From Gemmatimonadota bacterium (GTDB lineage Bacteria; Gemmatimonadota; Gemmatimonadetes; Longimicrobiales; Gaopeijiaceae), in contig JAJCZZ010000060.1 in assembly GCA_029262115.1 (NCBI GenBank), positions 1 through 36,578 on the forward strand: a stretch of DNA of 36,578 nt, read 5' to 3'. The notes beneath the pieces were generated by a model, which saw only the letters and a list, made by a program, of their open reading frames with translations, had not been told where the DNA came from and ran no database searches. Of this stretch, positions 25,168-33,313 are shown piece by piece (the stretch's first letter is position 1; each line of letters opens with the position of its first letter). The translations under genes and the position numbers were made by a program.

Positions 25168-26416
25168 GTCGGATGGCATCCACGGGCTGGAGCCGCGACG
25201 CCTGAACGGCCGGATAGATCGTGGCCGCGAAGGAGACGATCACGCTGGCGGTGACGATCTTCAGGATGTCACCGACACGCATCGACACCGGGAGATGGTC
25301 GACGAAGTACACGTCCGGCGGGATCGGAATAAGCTCGTACGTGCCGAGCAGCCACCCCAGTAGAACGCCCAACGCGGTTCCGACGACCGTACCCGTAATG
25401 CCGATCCACGCGCCCTGGAGCACGAACACGCGCAGGATCCCCCCCTGCGTCATCCCCATGGCCTTGAGAATGCCGATCTCGCGCGTCCGATCGGCCACCA
25501 CCATCACGAGGGTGCTCACGATGTTGAACGCGGCCACCAGAACAATGAGGAAGAGGATGAGCCCCATGGCCAGCTTCTCCAGCTTCAGGGCGCTGAAAAG
25601 CGACCGGTTCGAGACCTCCCAACTCTCGACAACATACGGGAAGCCGAGTGCGCTCGTGATGTCAGCGCCTACGTCGGTAGCCAGTTCGGGGTCGGTGGTG
25701 CGCACGCCGATGCCCGATACCAGATCCTCCTCGACCAGTCCGAGCAGTTCCTGGGCGGCCGGCAGCGTGGTGTACACGTTTTCCGTGTCGTAGTCGTACA
25801 TCCCGGTGGAGAAGGTACCGGTGACCTCGAACTGGCGGAGTGCCGGAACGAGGCTCCCGAAGTTCGAACGGAGGTTTTCGAAAGCGACGATGATGACCGT
25901 GTCGCCGGCGAAGAGCCCCATCCGGTTCGCAATCCCACTCCCGAGGAGGAGAGGGTTGAGCCCCGACTGGGTCGACTCCAGGTCGAGCACGCCGTCCAGG
26001 ATGCGCCGCTCCATGTCGGTGGCGGGTGCGGCGACGGTGTCGATGTTGATCCCGTACAGCCGGGCCGGCTGGGAGTACCTCTGTCCGTTTCGCGTGATCA
26101 CGACCGCAACCTGCGACAGGACGAACGGCGCGGCCGCCGTGACGTTGTCGACCGTGAGAACGGAGTCTGCCACCCTCTGCCAGTCGTTCAGGTGCAGTGT
26201 GGCGCCGTGCTGCAGCACCAGCACATGGGCGGACGACTCGAGGATCTTCGACTTGAGGTCTTCCTGCATTCCCGTCATGACCGCCGTCACAACCACGAGG
26301 GCGGTCACCCCCACCGTCACGCCCCCGAGCGCGATCCAGGTGATCAGGGACAGGAGCCCACGGCCGCGGCCCCCGCCCAGGTAGTGGCGAGCAATGAACC
26401 AATGAAGACCCTTCAC
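25160..26416 (-). CDS. lolE: Lipoprotein-releasing system permease LolC/LolE family
   Basis: 418-aa MacB/FtsX-type permease. First TM helix at about 20-45 (LSLITWIALGGVTVGVTALV), then QEDLKSKILESSAHVLVL, a conserved LolC/E block, a periplasmic domain of about 220 residues, and three C-terminal helices (LAMGLILFLIVLVAAFNIVS; the second begins ILRVFVLQGAWIGITGTVVG). DRTREIGILKAMGMTQGGI is the coupling-helix motif that contacts LolD. Only one permease gene is present here, so the complex may use two copies of this subunit, as in bacteria with a single LolF-like protein. GTG 26416 has GGGAGA upstream. It follows lysS by 18 bases. Confidence 0.9.
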   Translation of the reverse strand: MKGLHWFIARHYLGGGRGRGLLSLITWIALGGVTVGVTALVVVTAVMTGMQEDLKSKILESSAHVLVLQHGATLHLNDWQRVADSVLTVDNVTAAAPFVLSQVAVVITRNGQRYSQPARLYGINIDTVAAPATDMERRILDGVLDLESTQSGLNPLLLGSGIANRMGLFAGDTVIIVAFENLRSNFGSLVPALRQFEVTGTFSTGMYDYDTENVYTTLPAAQELLGLVEEDLVSGIGVRTTDPELATDVGADITSALGFPYVVESWEVSNRSLFSALKLEKLAMGLILFLIVLVAAFNIVSTLVMVVADRTREIGILKAMGMTQGGILRVFVLQGAWIGITGTVVGTALGVLLGWLLGTYELIPIPPDVYFVDHLPVSMRVGDILKIVTASVIVSFAATIYPAVQASRLQPVDAIRHD

Positions 26417-26434
26417 GGGCGTTCTCCCACGCGT

Positions 26435-27985
26435 CTACTCGGTGTCGCGAAGCGTGGGGAACAGGATGACGTCGCGGATGGATGGCTGGTTCGTCATGAC
26501 CATCACGAGACGGTCCACGCCGAGCCCGACGCCCCCGGTCGGTGGCATGCCGTACTCGAGGGCGCGGAGGTAGTCCTCATCCAGTTGCTGGGCCTCGTCG
26601 TCACCGGCGGCGCGTAGACCCATCTGAGCCTGGAAGCGCTCGCGCTGGTCGAGCGGATCATTCAGCTCACTGAACGCGTTGAAGATCTCCATGCCGGCGA
26701 GGTACATCTCGAAGCGCTCGGTCAGATGAGGTTCTCCCCGCTTCTCCTTGGCCAGAGGCGAGAGTTCCTTGGGATGGTCCAGGACGAACGTCGGCTGAAT
26801 CAGACCCGGCTCGACCAACTCGCCGAAGAGCTTGTCGATGAGCTTCCCTCTCCCCGCGCCGTCCAACTCCGGAATCGACAGAGCCTCGGCCCGGTCGCGC
26901 AGATCGTCATCGGACAGGTCGTCGACGTCGGCATCGAGCGCCTCGCTGAGGCTGTCCACGAGCCGGATACGCCGAAAGGGTGGTTCAACGGAGATGTCGT
27001 GGTCGCCGAACGGGAGCGTCCGCGTTCCGGTCACGCGATCCACCACCTGCACCATCATCCGCTCGACCAGTTCCATCTGGTCCTCGTAGTCGGAGAAGGC
27101 CTGGTACCACTCCGCCATCGTGAACTCGGGGTTGTGCGACCGGTCGACCCCCTCGTTGCGAAAGTCCTTGGTGATTTCGTAGACCCGGTCCAGCCCACCC
27201 ACCACCAGCCGCTTGAGGTAGAGCTCGTCGGCAATGCGCAGATACATCGTCCGATCCAGCGTGTTGTGGCGCGTCACGAACGGGCGAGCCGTCGCGCCGC
27301 CGTACAGGGGCTGGAGCGCGGGCGTCTCGACTTCGAGAAAGCCCTCGTCGTCCAGAAACGTGCGGATCTCCCGGATGATGTGCGCGCGGGTGCGGAAGAC
27401 GTCGCGAACCTCAGGGTGCACCGCCAGATCGGCGTACCGTTGCCGGTATCGGGTTTCCTGGTCCGAAAAGCCGGAATGGTAGGTCCGCTCGCCCGTGTCG
27501 GCGTCGACTTCCACCTTCCCGAACGGAAGGGGTCGCAACGACTTCGACAGCAGGGTCCAGTTGGTAACCCGCACGGTCGACTCGCCCGTCCGGGTGCGGA
27601 ACAGCACACCCTCGATACCGATCCAGTCGCCCAAATCGATGAGATCGAGCGTGTCGAACGATTCGTCGCCAAGGACGTCCTTCTTGAGATAGAGCTGGAT
27701 ACTCCCGGACCCGTCTTCGATATGGGCGAACGCGCTCTTCCCATGGCCGCGCCAACTCACGATACGACCGGCCAACCGTACGGATTCACCATCCCCGCCC
27801 TCGTCCAGTCGTCCGCCTTCCTCGGCCGTAGCAAAGGATTCGGACGCTTGGACCGCGGTGGTCGATGAATCGAAGTTGTAGGCGTACGGCTCGATACCGC
27901 GGGACCGCAATTCGTCGAGCTTCTCGCGCCGAACCTGCATGACCTGGCTTAGCTCGTCCATTCTCGCGTCGGTATCCTGATCCAC
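26435..27985 (-). CDS. lysS: Lysine--tRNA ligase, class II
   Basis: Charges tRNA-Lys. 516 aa from GTG 27985, where the prfB stop and this start share a base (TAGTG); an ATG eight codons later (MDELSQVMQVRREKL) is an alternative. N-terminal OB-fold anticodon domain to about 180 (RIVSWRGHGKSAFAHIEDGS), then class II motif 2 (YEITKDFRNEGVDRSHNPEF, then TMAEWYQAFSDY) and motif 3 (GVGLGVDRLVMVMTNQPSIR, then DVILFPTLR). The order prfB-lysS is also that of E. coli, so translational coupling is probable. lolE starts 18 bases after it, joining translation genes to envelope genes. Confidence 0.96.
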   Translation of the reverse strand: MDQDTDARMDELSQVMQVRREKLDELRSRGIEPYAYNFDSSTTAVQASESFATAEEGGRLDEGGDGESVRLAGRIVSWRGHGKSAFAHIEDGSGSIQLYLKKDVLGDESFDTLDLIDLGDWIGIEGVLFRTRTGESTVRVTNWTLLSKSLRPLPFGKVEVDADTGERTYHSGFSDQETRYRQRYADLAVHPEVRDVFRTRAHIIREIRTFLDDEGFLEVETPALQPLYGGATARPFVTRHNTLDRTMYLRIADELYLKRLVVGGLDRVYEITKDFRNEGVDRSHNPEFTMAEWYQAFSDYEDQMELVERMMVQVVDRVTGTRTLPFGDHDISVEPPFRRIRLVDSLSEALDADVDDLSDDDLRDRAEALSIPELDGAGRGKLIDKLFGELVEPGLIQPTFVLDHPKELSPLAKEKRGEPHLTERFEMYLAGMEIFNAFSELNDPLDQRERFQAQMGLRAAGDDEAQQLDEDYLRALEYGMPPTGGVGLGVDRLVMVMTNQPSIRDVILFPTLRDTE

Positions 27986-29092
27986 TAGGCGGCTGATGGG
28001 GCGGACTGCTTGAGGAAGGCTTCAATGAAGGGATCCAGGTCGCCGTCCATGACGGCCTGAACGTCGGTCAACTTCAGATCCGTTCGGTGGTCGTTGACCA
28101 TCGTGTACGGCTGGAACACGTAGCTGCGGATCTGATTTCCCCACGCGATGTCCGTCTTCGTCGCCTCGATCTCGGCGCGTTCCTTATCGCGGATCTCCAT
28201 CTCGTGGCGATACAACGCGGCACGGAGCATCTTCATGGCCGTCGCCTTGTTCTTGTGCTGCGAACGCTCCTGCTGGCAGGCGACCACGATCCCGGTCGGG
28301 CCGTGCGTGAGGCGGACCGCCGAGTCCGTCTTGTTCACGTGCTGACCTCCGGCGCCCGAAGCCCGGTACGTATCAACCCGCAGATCCCCCTCGTCGATTT
28401 CGATCTCGATATCGTCCTCGATCATCGGGTAGACGAACACCGAGGCGAAGGACGTGTGCCTTCGTGACTGCGCGTCGAACGGCGAGATGCGGACCAGCCG
28501 GTGGACGCCGGTCTCCGCCTTCAGGAAGCCGAAGGCGCTCTCACCCTTGATCTCCAGCGTGGCACTTTTGATGCCGGCCTCGTCGCCGGGTTGCAGGTCC
28601 ATAACCCCCACCTGGAAGCCACGTCGCTCGGCCCACCGGGTGAACATGCGGACCAACATTTCCGCCCAATCCTGCGACTCCGTCCCGCCCGCGCCCGGGT
28701 GGATGGTGACGATGGCCTCGCGGTGATCGTCCTCCCCCTGGAGCATCGTCTTGAGTTCGAGGCTGGCGAGCCCGGACTGGAGAGAACGAAGCCCGCGGGT
28801 CAGCTCGCCGTCCAACTCCGCGTCGTCGCCTTCCTGGAGGAGCTCCACCAGAGTGCGCAGGTCGCCGGCCTGACTCCGAAGAGCGTCCCAGGGCTCTACC
28901 CATCCTTTCAGCCGGTTCGATTCGTCGATCGTGGCGCGAGCGCGCTCTGGATTGTCCCAGAAGCCGGGTTGCGCCATCTCCTGATCGAGGGCCTTCAGCC
29001 GATCCCTACGCTTCTCCAGGTCAAAGATACCCCCTGAGTTCGTCGACCTTCTGCTCGAGCTCGGACAGGGTGTTGAGCTGCTCCTTGTTCAT
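27985..29092 (-). CDS. prfB: Peptide chain release factor 2, with programmed +1 frameshift
   Basis: RF2 ends translation at UGA and UAA. The zero frame runs from ATG 29092 for 23 codons to an in-frame TGA at 29023-29021. The +1 frame, read by skipping the T at 29023, continues from GAC at 29022 to the stop at 27985, giving about 368 aa. The site AGGGGGTATCTTTGAC carries both classic elements: an internal Shine-Dalgarno-like AGGGGG and the slippery CTT TGA C. Low RF2 stalls at UGA and favours the shift, a self-regulating loop. The body has the GGQ motif (HPGAGGTES is the RF start block; YRASGAGGQHVNKTDSAVRL holds GAGGQ). The RF2-type specificity loop appears around SPFDAQSRRHTSFASV. A promoter lies just upstream, and lysS follows. 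Confidence 0.97.
29021..29035 (-). promoter_or_regulatory. RF2 +1 frameshift signal
   Basis: Minus strand AGG GGG TAT CTT TGA, followed by C. The purine-rich AGGGGG sits three bases before the CTT-TGA slip site, matching the well-known prfB recoding signal. The zero frame ends here with TGA; the +1 frame holds all conserved RF2 domains. Confidence 0.95.
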
Positions 29093-29120
29093 ACTCTCTA
29101 CATGGGTTGGGAGGGGGCGG

Positions 29121-29149
29121 AATATACCGGGCCGGTCCGCGGCCATCAA
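29121..29149 (-). promoter_or_regulatory. Candidate sigma70 promoter for prfB-lysS
   Basis: Minus-strand TTGATG (complement of 29144-29149), a 17-base spacer and TATATT (complement of 29121-29126). Four of six bases fit at each end or better, and the spacing is ideal. The start of transcription would be near 29114, about 22 bases before the prfB ATG. It lies just after the end of the zinc-ribbon gene. Confidence 0.6.
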
Positions 29150-29169
29150 CGGCGCGGAACCCGCCCAGA

Positions 29170-30078
29170 TCAGAACACCCGTTCGCCCTTGGCCAGCACG
29201 TCGTTGAGCGCTTCGGTCCAGAAGTCGGTGCTCTCGGCCATCTCGTCTCCGACCTGATCCACATACTCCTTCCACGACTTCGCGATCTCCTCCTCGAAGT
29301 CGTCGCGGAGCGTGCCGTTGGCGAGCGCTCGCTCGTGCCGATCCGGGTTGTACATGATCATGTCGGACACCAACACCCGAGCCAGCCGCTGAGCCTTCTC
29401 CCTGGGGTCACGCTGACCAAACGTGAAGCCCGTGACCGGAGGGGACGGCACCGGCTCCGCGGCCGCGGGCGGATCTGGGGACGGCTGGCTGTCGAAGGAC
29501 AGCGACTCCTCGGCGGCGCCGAACGCCGGCGGGTCTTGTGGCTCGACGACGTTACCGGTGTAGGCCGCCCCCCCGGATGAGGGGCGCCCGCCGAAGAACG
29601 ACGACTCGTCGCTGGCTTCCGACACCGTTTCCTCGACCGTGCCGACCGGATCGATGGTCAGGGCGTCCGGGTCCAGATCTTCGTCACGCTCGATCACCCA
29701 GTCCGATACCCCTGCTCCCGGGTCGGATGCCGCGGCCTCCGTCGCACCCGGCTCTTCAGCGCCCGCGTAGTCGGCCGCGTCCCCGTCACCGGCGCCTGCC
29801 GCCTGCGGGGCCTCGGACGCCGCCTCCGCTTCGGGCTGAGGGGCAAACGGCACTTCGTCCGCGACCGGCGCCTCCGGAGACTCAGGAGCGACGGGCGGTT
29901 CGTCCGCAACCGGCTGCTCCGCGAACTCGAGAGCGACCGGCGGTTCGTCCGCAACCGGCTCCACGCGGAAGATCGAGGCGCATGCGGAGCAGCGTACGCT
30001 TACGCCGCCCTCCGGGATCTTCTTCGAGTCGACGGGAAAGCCTGTATGGCAGGACGTGCACTCGACCGTGATGACCAT
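29170..30078 (-). CDS. MJ0042-type zinc-ribbon protein with acidic Ala/Pro-rich linker
   Basis: 302 aa, function unknown. The N-terminus is a zinc-ribbon of the MJ0042 kind: CTSC at 7-10 and CSAC at 30-33, with KKIPEGGVSVRC between. Residues 41-80 hold three units of a 15-residue repeat (PVADEPPVAL, PVADEPPVAP, PVADEVPFAP), and the acidic low-complexity linker continues to about 225. The C-terminal 75 residues form a folded-looking helical domain (REKAQRLARVLVSDMIMYNP, then DRHERALANGTLRDDFEEEI) that recurs, in my recollection, at the end of similar zinc-ribbon proteins of Gemmatimonadota and myxobacteria. It lies 18 bases after the GGDEF gene, so the two are probably one transcript. No signal peptide, so likely cytoplasmic. 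It may be a scaffold or adaptor; that is inference. Confidence 0.85.
   Translation of the reverse strand: MVITVECTSCHTGFPVDSKKIPEGGVSVRCSACASIFRVEPVADEPPVALEFAEQPVADEPPVAPESPEAPVADEVPFAPQPEAEAASEAPQAAGAGDGDAADYAGAEEPGATEAAASDPGAGVSDWVIERDEDLDPDALTIDPVGTVEETVSEASDESSFFGGRPSSGGAAYTGNVVEPQDPPAFGAAEESLSFDSQPSPDPPAAAEPVPSPPVTGFTFGQRDPREKAQRLARVLVSDMIMYNPDRHERALANGTLRDDFEEEIAKSWKEYVDQVGDEMAESTDFWTEALNDVLAKGERVF
29838..29958 (-). repeat. Degenerate 45-bp tandem repeat, three units, within the zinc-ribbon gene
   Basis: The repeats encode PVADEPPVAL, PVADEPPVAP and PVADEVPFAP, each 15 residues (45 bases) from the next. The period is a multiple of three, so copy-number change would not break the frame. 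The last unit is the most diverged. Confidence 0.75.
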
Positions 30079-30096
30079 GGATAGGCCCTGAGTTCG

Positions 30097-31119
30097 TTAG
30101 AGGTTTTCGTCGTGGTTGCCGAGCATCGAAATCGGGTCGGCCAGACTCTCGGCGTCGCGGGCGGCCGCCGTTTCGAGCGTGGGAAGTTGGTGCCGGCGGT
30201 CCACCACGTAAAGCGATCCGGGAAGGCTCTTTGCGTACGTTTTCATTTCCGCGGCCAGCTCCGAGATCTGCCCCGTATGCTCGAAGCGCGCGAACTGATT
30301 GGTGACCACGCCGACCGACAACGTCATCAAGGGGATTCGATGGATCTGTCCCCGCCGGTCCTTCCCGAGGAAGTAGCCAGCCTTTCGATCCTCCTCCGTG
30401 TACTGATACGGCACGAGCGTATCGAAGACCTTGATGACCTCGTCGCAGGTCTCCTCGAGGTGTTCGATCTGCACGTTGAAGATGAAGTCGTCTCCACCGA
30501 TGTGCCCAACGAAACCGCCGGGTGCCAACCCTCGAACCATGTCGCGCAGAATCCGGGACAACATGCGGATGACTCCGTCGCCGAACGCATACCCGTAGCG
30601 GTCGTTGAATTCCTTGAAGTGGTCGAGATCCGCGTAGCACACGGCGAACTTCTGGCCTTCCTCCAACCGCCGCTGCATGTCTCGGGCGATGTGGTTGGTG
30701 CCCGGCAACCGAGTAGTCGGATGAACGCTTACATCCCTGTCGGCACGCCGTAGTACCTGTTCCAGGCGAAGGTACTTCTCTTCCTGTGCCAAACCCTGAT
30801 TGATCACCTCGTCGGCGCCGGCTCCGAGGCAGTCGATCGACAGAGGCGCCCCTCCCTCATGCACGAGCACGACCACCGGCACGATGGCCGTGAAGGCATC
30901 ATCCTTCATCTCTCGGACCAGGTCGAGCACCTCGGTGCCGTCCTGGTCGGTCTCGAGCACGAGGCAGGCGGGGAAGGTCTGGTTGAGAAGCGCGCGGACT
31001 TCGGCACCCTGACGCACAGAATTGACCGCCAGCCTGGACCGCCGACCGAACTCCATCACCAGGTCCTCGCCCTCCGAACCCTCCGGCGCGAAATACAGGA
31101 TGGTTTTCTCAGATGCCAT
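30097..31119 (-). CDS. Degenerate response-regulator/GGDEF-domain protein
   Basis: 340 aa. Residues 5-125 resemble a receiver domain, but the paired N-terminal acidic residues are not evident and the usual phosphoacceptor place after the third strand reads CLVLETDQDG with Glu55 instead of Asp; it is probably not phosphorylated. Residues about 133-310 form a GGDEF domain: TTRLPGTNHIARDM (the DxLTGLPNR-like entry), YADLDHFKEFNDRYGYAFGD with the metal Asp, and HIGGDDF at 206-212. The fourth motif residue is Asp, not Glu, and no RxxD inhibitory site is seen upstream. It could make cyclic di-GMP weakly, bind GTP, or act only as a partner. A good promoter overlaps the end of rnr just upstream, and the zinc-ribbon gene follows after 18 bases. 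Confidence 0.88.
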   Translation of the reverse strand: MASEKTILYFAPEGSEGEDLVMEFGRRSRLAVNSVRQGAEVRALLNQTFPACLVLETDQDGTEVLDLVREMKDDAFTAIVPVVVLVHEGGAPLSIDCLGAGADEVINQGLAQEEKYLRLEQVLRRADRDVSVHPTTRLPGTNHIARDMQRRLEEGQKFAVCYADLDHFKEFNDRYGYAFGDGVIRMLSRILRDMVRGLAPGGFVGHIGGDDFIFNVQIEHLEETCDEVIKVFDTLVPYQYTEEDRKAGYFLGKDRRGQIHRIPLMTLSVGVVTNQFARFEHTGQISELAAEMKTYAKSLPGSLYVVDRRHQLPTLETAAARDAESLADPISMLGNHDENL

Positions 31120-31157
31120 GCTGGCTCGGCGTTGGGTACGGCTCGGGAAGGGCGCTC

Positions 31158-31187
31158 AGGGTACCGCCCGGGCGCCGAAGGTGTCAA
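31158..31187 (-). promoter_or_regulatory. Candidate sigma70 promoter for the GGDEF/zinc-ribbon pair
   Basis: Minus-strand TTGACA (complement of 31182-31187), an exact consensus -35 that spans the rnr stop codon, then 18 bases and TACCCT (complement of 31158-31163), fitting TAnnnT. Transcription would begin about 30 bases before the GGDEF start codon. Confidence 0.55.
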
Positions 31188-33313
31188 ACCTCGGGAGGAA
31201 GGGTCCGTACGAGAAGAAAGTCCACATGCTTGGCCTCCTTGTCGACCCGTGTAACCTGAACGCGAACACGGTCTCCAAGGCGATACCGCCTCCGTCCGTT
31301 GTCACCGATGAGAGCGTACTCCCCCTCCTGGAATCGATAGAAGTCGTCGCGGAGGCTGTTCACATGCACGAGCCCGTCGACGAAGTACGCGTCCAGAGTC
31401 ACGAAGAAACCGAACGCCTGCACGCCCGTTACCCGGCCGTCGAACTCGTCGCCCAGATGCCGCTCCATGAACTCGACCTTCTTGAGCGCTACGGACTCCC
31501 GCTCCGCGTCGGTAGCGGCCTTCTCCCGCTCGGACGTCCGCTCCGCAAGGCCGTCCAACTCGCCCTCCGCCCATTCGCGGGGCTCGCGGCCCTCGATGAT
31601 CGAGCGCACCAGGGCGCGGTGGACCACGAGATCGGGGTAACGCCGAATCGGTGACGTGAAGTGCAGGTACGCCCCGGATCCGAGTCCGAAGTGACCGAGG
31701 TTCTCCGCAGCGTACCGGGCACGCTTCATCGACCGGAGCACGACGGTGTTGATCAGGTGTTGCTCTCGCCGCCCGGCCACCGCTTTCAAGAGGCCTTGGA
31801 GGTCCGAGGGGCGCAGCGCGCGCTTGCGAGGGATCTTCAGCCCGAACCGGGCCAGAAACTCGCCGAGCTCTTCGGCGCGCTGGCGGGTCGGCGGCTCGTG
31901 GACCCGATACAGAACGGGAAGGCCACGTGCCTCGCATTCCCGTGCGATCACTTCGTTCGCCAGGATCATGAAATCCTCGACCAGGCGGTGGCTCGCGAGC
32001 CGTTCCACGCGCTGGATGTCCAGGGGGTAGCCCTCGGCATCCAACAGGACCTTCGCCTCGGGAAGGTCCAGATCCAGCGCGCCGCCCTCGAATCGCCGCA
32101 CCCGAACCAGACGGGCGACGTCGTCGAGCGTTCGGAGGACGGAATCGGTGGCCGGGTCGATCGAGCTGTTCCCGTCGAGTACCGCCTGAACCTGTTCATA
32201 GCTCAGGCGATGACGGCTCCGGATCGTCGTACGCTCCAGACGGTGCGCCACGGGTCGACCCATCTCGTCGAGGGTCACGAAGAGGGACAGCGCGAACCGA
32301 TCCACGCCCGACCTCAGCGAACACGCGTCACCCGAAAGCTGCTCCGGAAGCATGGGAATCGTCCGGTCCACAAGGTACACGCTCGTCCCGCGCGCCCTGG
32401 CCTCCAGATCGATCGGGCCGTTCTCGACGATGTAATGCGCGACGTCGGCAATGTGCACGCCCACCTCGTAGCGATCCCCGTCGGCACGAGCAATCGACAG
32501 CGCGTCGTCGTGGTCCTTCGCGTCGGCCGGATCGATCGTCATAACCATCAGATCCGTGCGGTCGATCCTTTCGGCGCCCGGGAACCTCTGCGCTTCCCGC
32601 GTGGCCTCCTCGGCGGCGAACAGGACGTCCGCCGGAAAGTCGATGGCCAGTCCGAACGAGTGGGCCAGGGCCAGAATATCCACGCCCGGCTCAGAGAGCC
32701 GACCGAGGACTGTCTCCACCGCCCCGGCCGGACCAACCGTGCCCTCCCCGTACGAGATATACCGGGCCACTACGACGTCCCCATCCTTCGCGCCACGCTG
32801 ATCGGAGTCGCCGATCAGGAGGTCGCGGGAAACCCGTCGATCGAGGGGCACGACATAGGCGAAGCGGCGCCCGTGGTGCAGCGTTCCCACCACCGTGTTG
32901 TGGGCCCGTTCGAGGATCTTGATGACCCGCCCCGCCGGGTTACGCCGCTTGGGCCTCGACTCGATCCGCGCGACCACATGGTCACCATCCATCGCGGTGG
33001 CGAGATTGACCGAAGCGATGAAAACGTCCTCGCCGGGCGAATCCGGTCGCACGAAGCCGTCTCCGGAGCGCGTCAGCGAAATCTTGCCGGGCACCAGATC
33101 CATCGAGGTGGGTGCTCCGTACCGATTCCCCTTGACCCGATAGATCTTTCCCGCCCGCTCCATGCCGGCAAGGGTCTTCTTGAAGCGTCGGTAGTCCGCT
33201 TCGGCGACCCCGACAGCCCGGGCGATTTCCTTGGGCTTGAGGGGCCCGTGATCCGAGCCCTCCAGCGCCGATATAACGCGTCCCTCCAGCCCTTTCGGGT
33301 CCGATCGAGCCAT
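31184..33313 (-). CDS. rnr: Ribonuclease R
   Basis: Processive 3'-5' exoribonuclease that degrades structured RNA. 709 aa from ATG 33313, which shares a base with the stop of the gene upstream (TGATG); the longer frame is a shadow. Domain order: an N-terminal helix-turn-helix (LKPKEIARAVGVAEADYRRF, about 26-45), cold-shock domains to about 210, the RNB nuclease with its acidic cluster TIDPADAKDHDDALSI near residue 265, the block YLHFTSPIRRYPDLVVHRAL near 555, and a C-terminal S1 domain (FDGRVTGVQAFGFFVTLDAY). The Lys-rich tail of E. coli RNase R is absent; the chain ends in RTLPPEV. It follows two exported-protein genes and ends the era transcript. Confidence 0.95.
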   Translation of the reverse strand: MARSDPKGLEGRVISALEGSDHGPLKPKEIARAVGVAEADYRRFKKTLAGMERAGKIYRVKGNRYGAPTSMDLVPGKISLTRSGDGFVRPDSPGEDVFIASVNLATAMDGDHVVARIESRPKRRNPAGRVIKILERAHNTVVGTLHHGRRFAYVVPLDRRVSRDLLIGDSDQRGAKDGDVVVARYISYGEGTVGPAGAVETVLGRLSEPGVDILALAHSFGLAIDFPADVLFAAEEATREAQRFPGAERIDRTDLMVMTIDPADAKDHDDALSIARADGDRYEVGVHIADVAHYIVENGPIDLEARARGTSVYLVDRTIPMLPEQLSGDACSLRSGVDRFALSLFVTLDEMGRPVAHRLERTTIRSRHRLSYEQVQAVLDGNSSIDPATDSVLRTLDDVARLVRVRRFEGGALDLDLPEAKVLLDAEGYPLDIQRVERLASHRLVEDFMILANEVIARECEARGLPVLYRVHEPPTRQRAEELGEFLARFGLKIPRKRALRPSDLQGLLKAVAGRREQHLINTVVLRSMKRARYAAENLGHFGLGSGAYLHFTSPIRRYPDLVVHRALVRSIIEGREPREWAEGELDGLAERTSEREKAATDAERESVALKKVEFMERHLGDEFDGRVTGVQAFGFFVTLDAYFVDGLVHVNSLRDDFYRFQEGEYALIGDNGRRRYRLGDRVRVQVTRVDKEAKHVDFLLVRTLPPEV

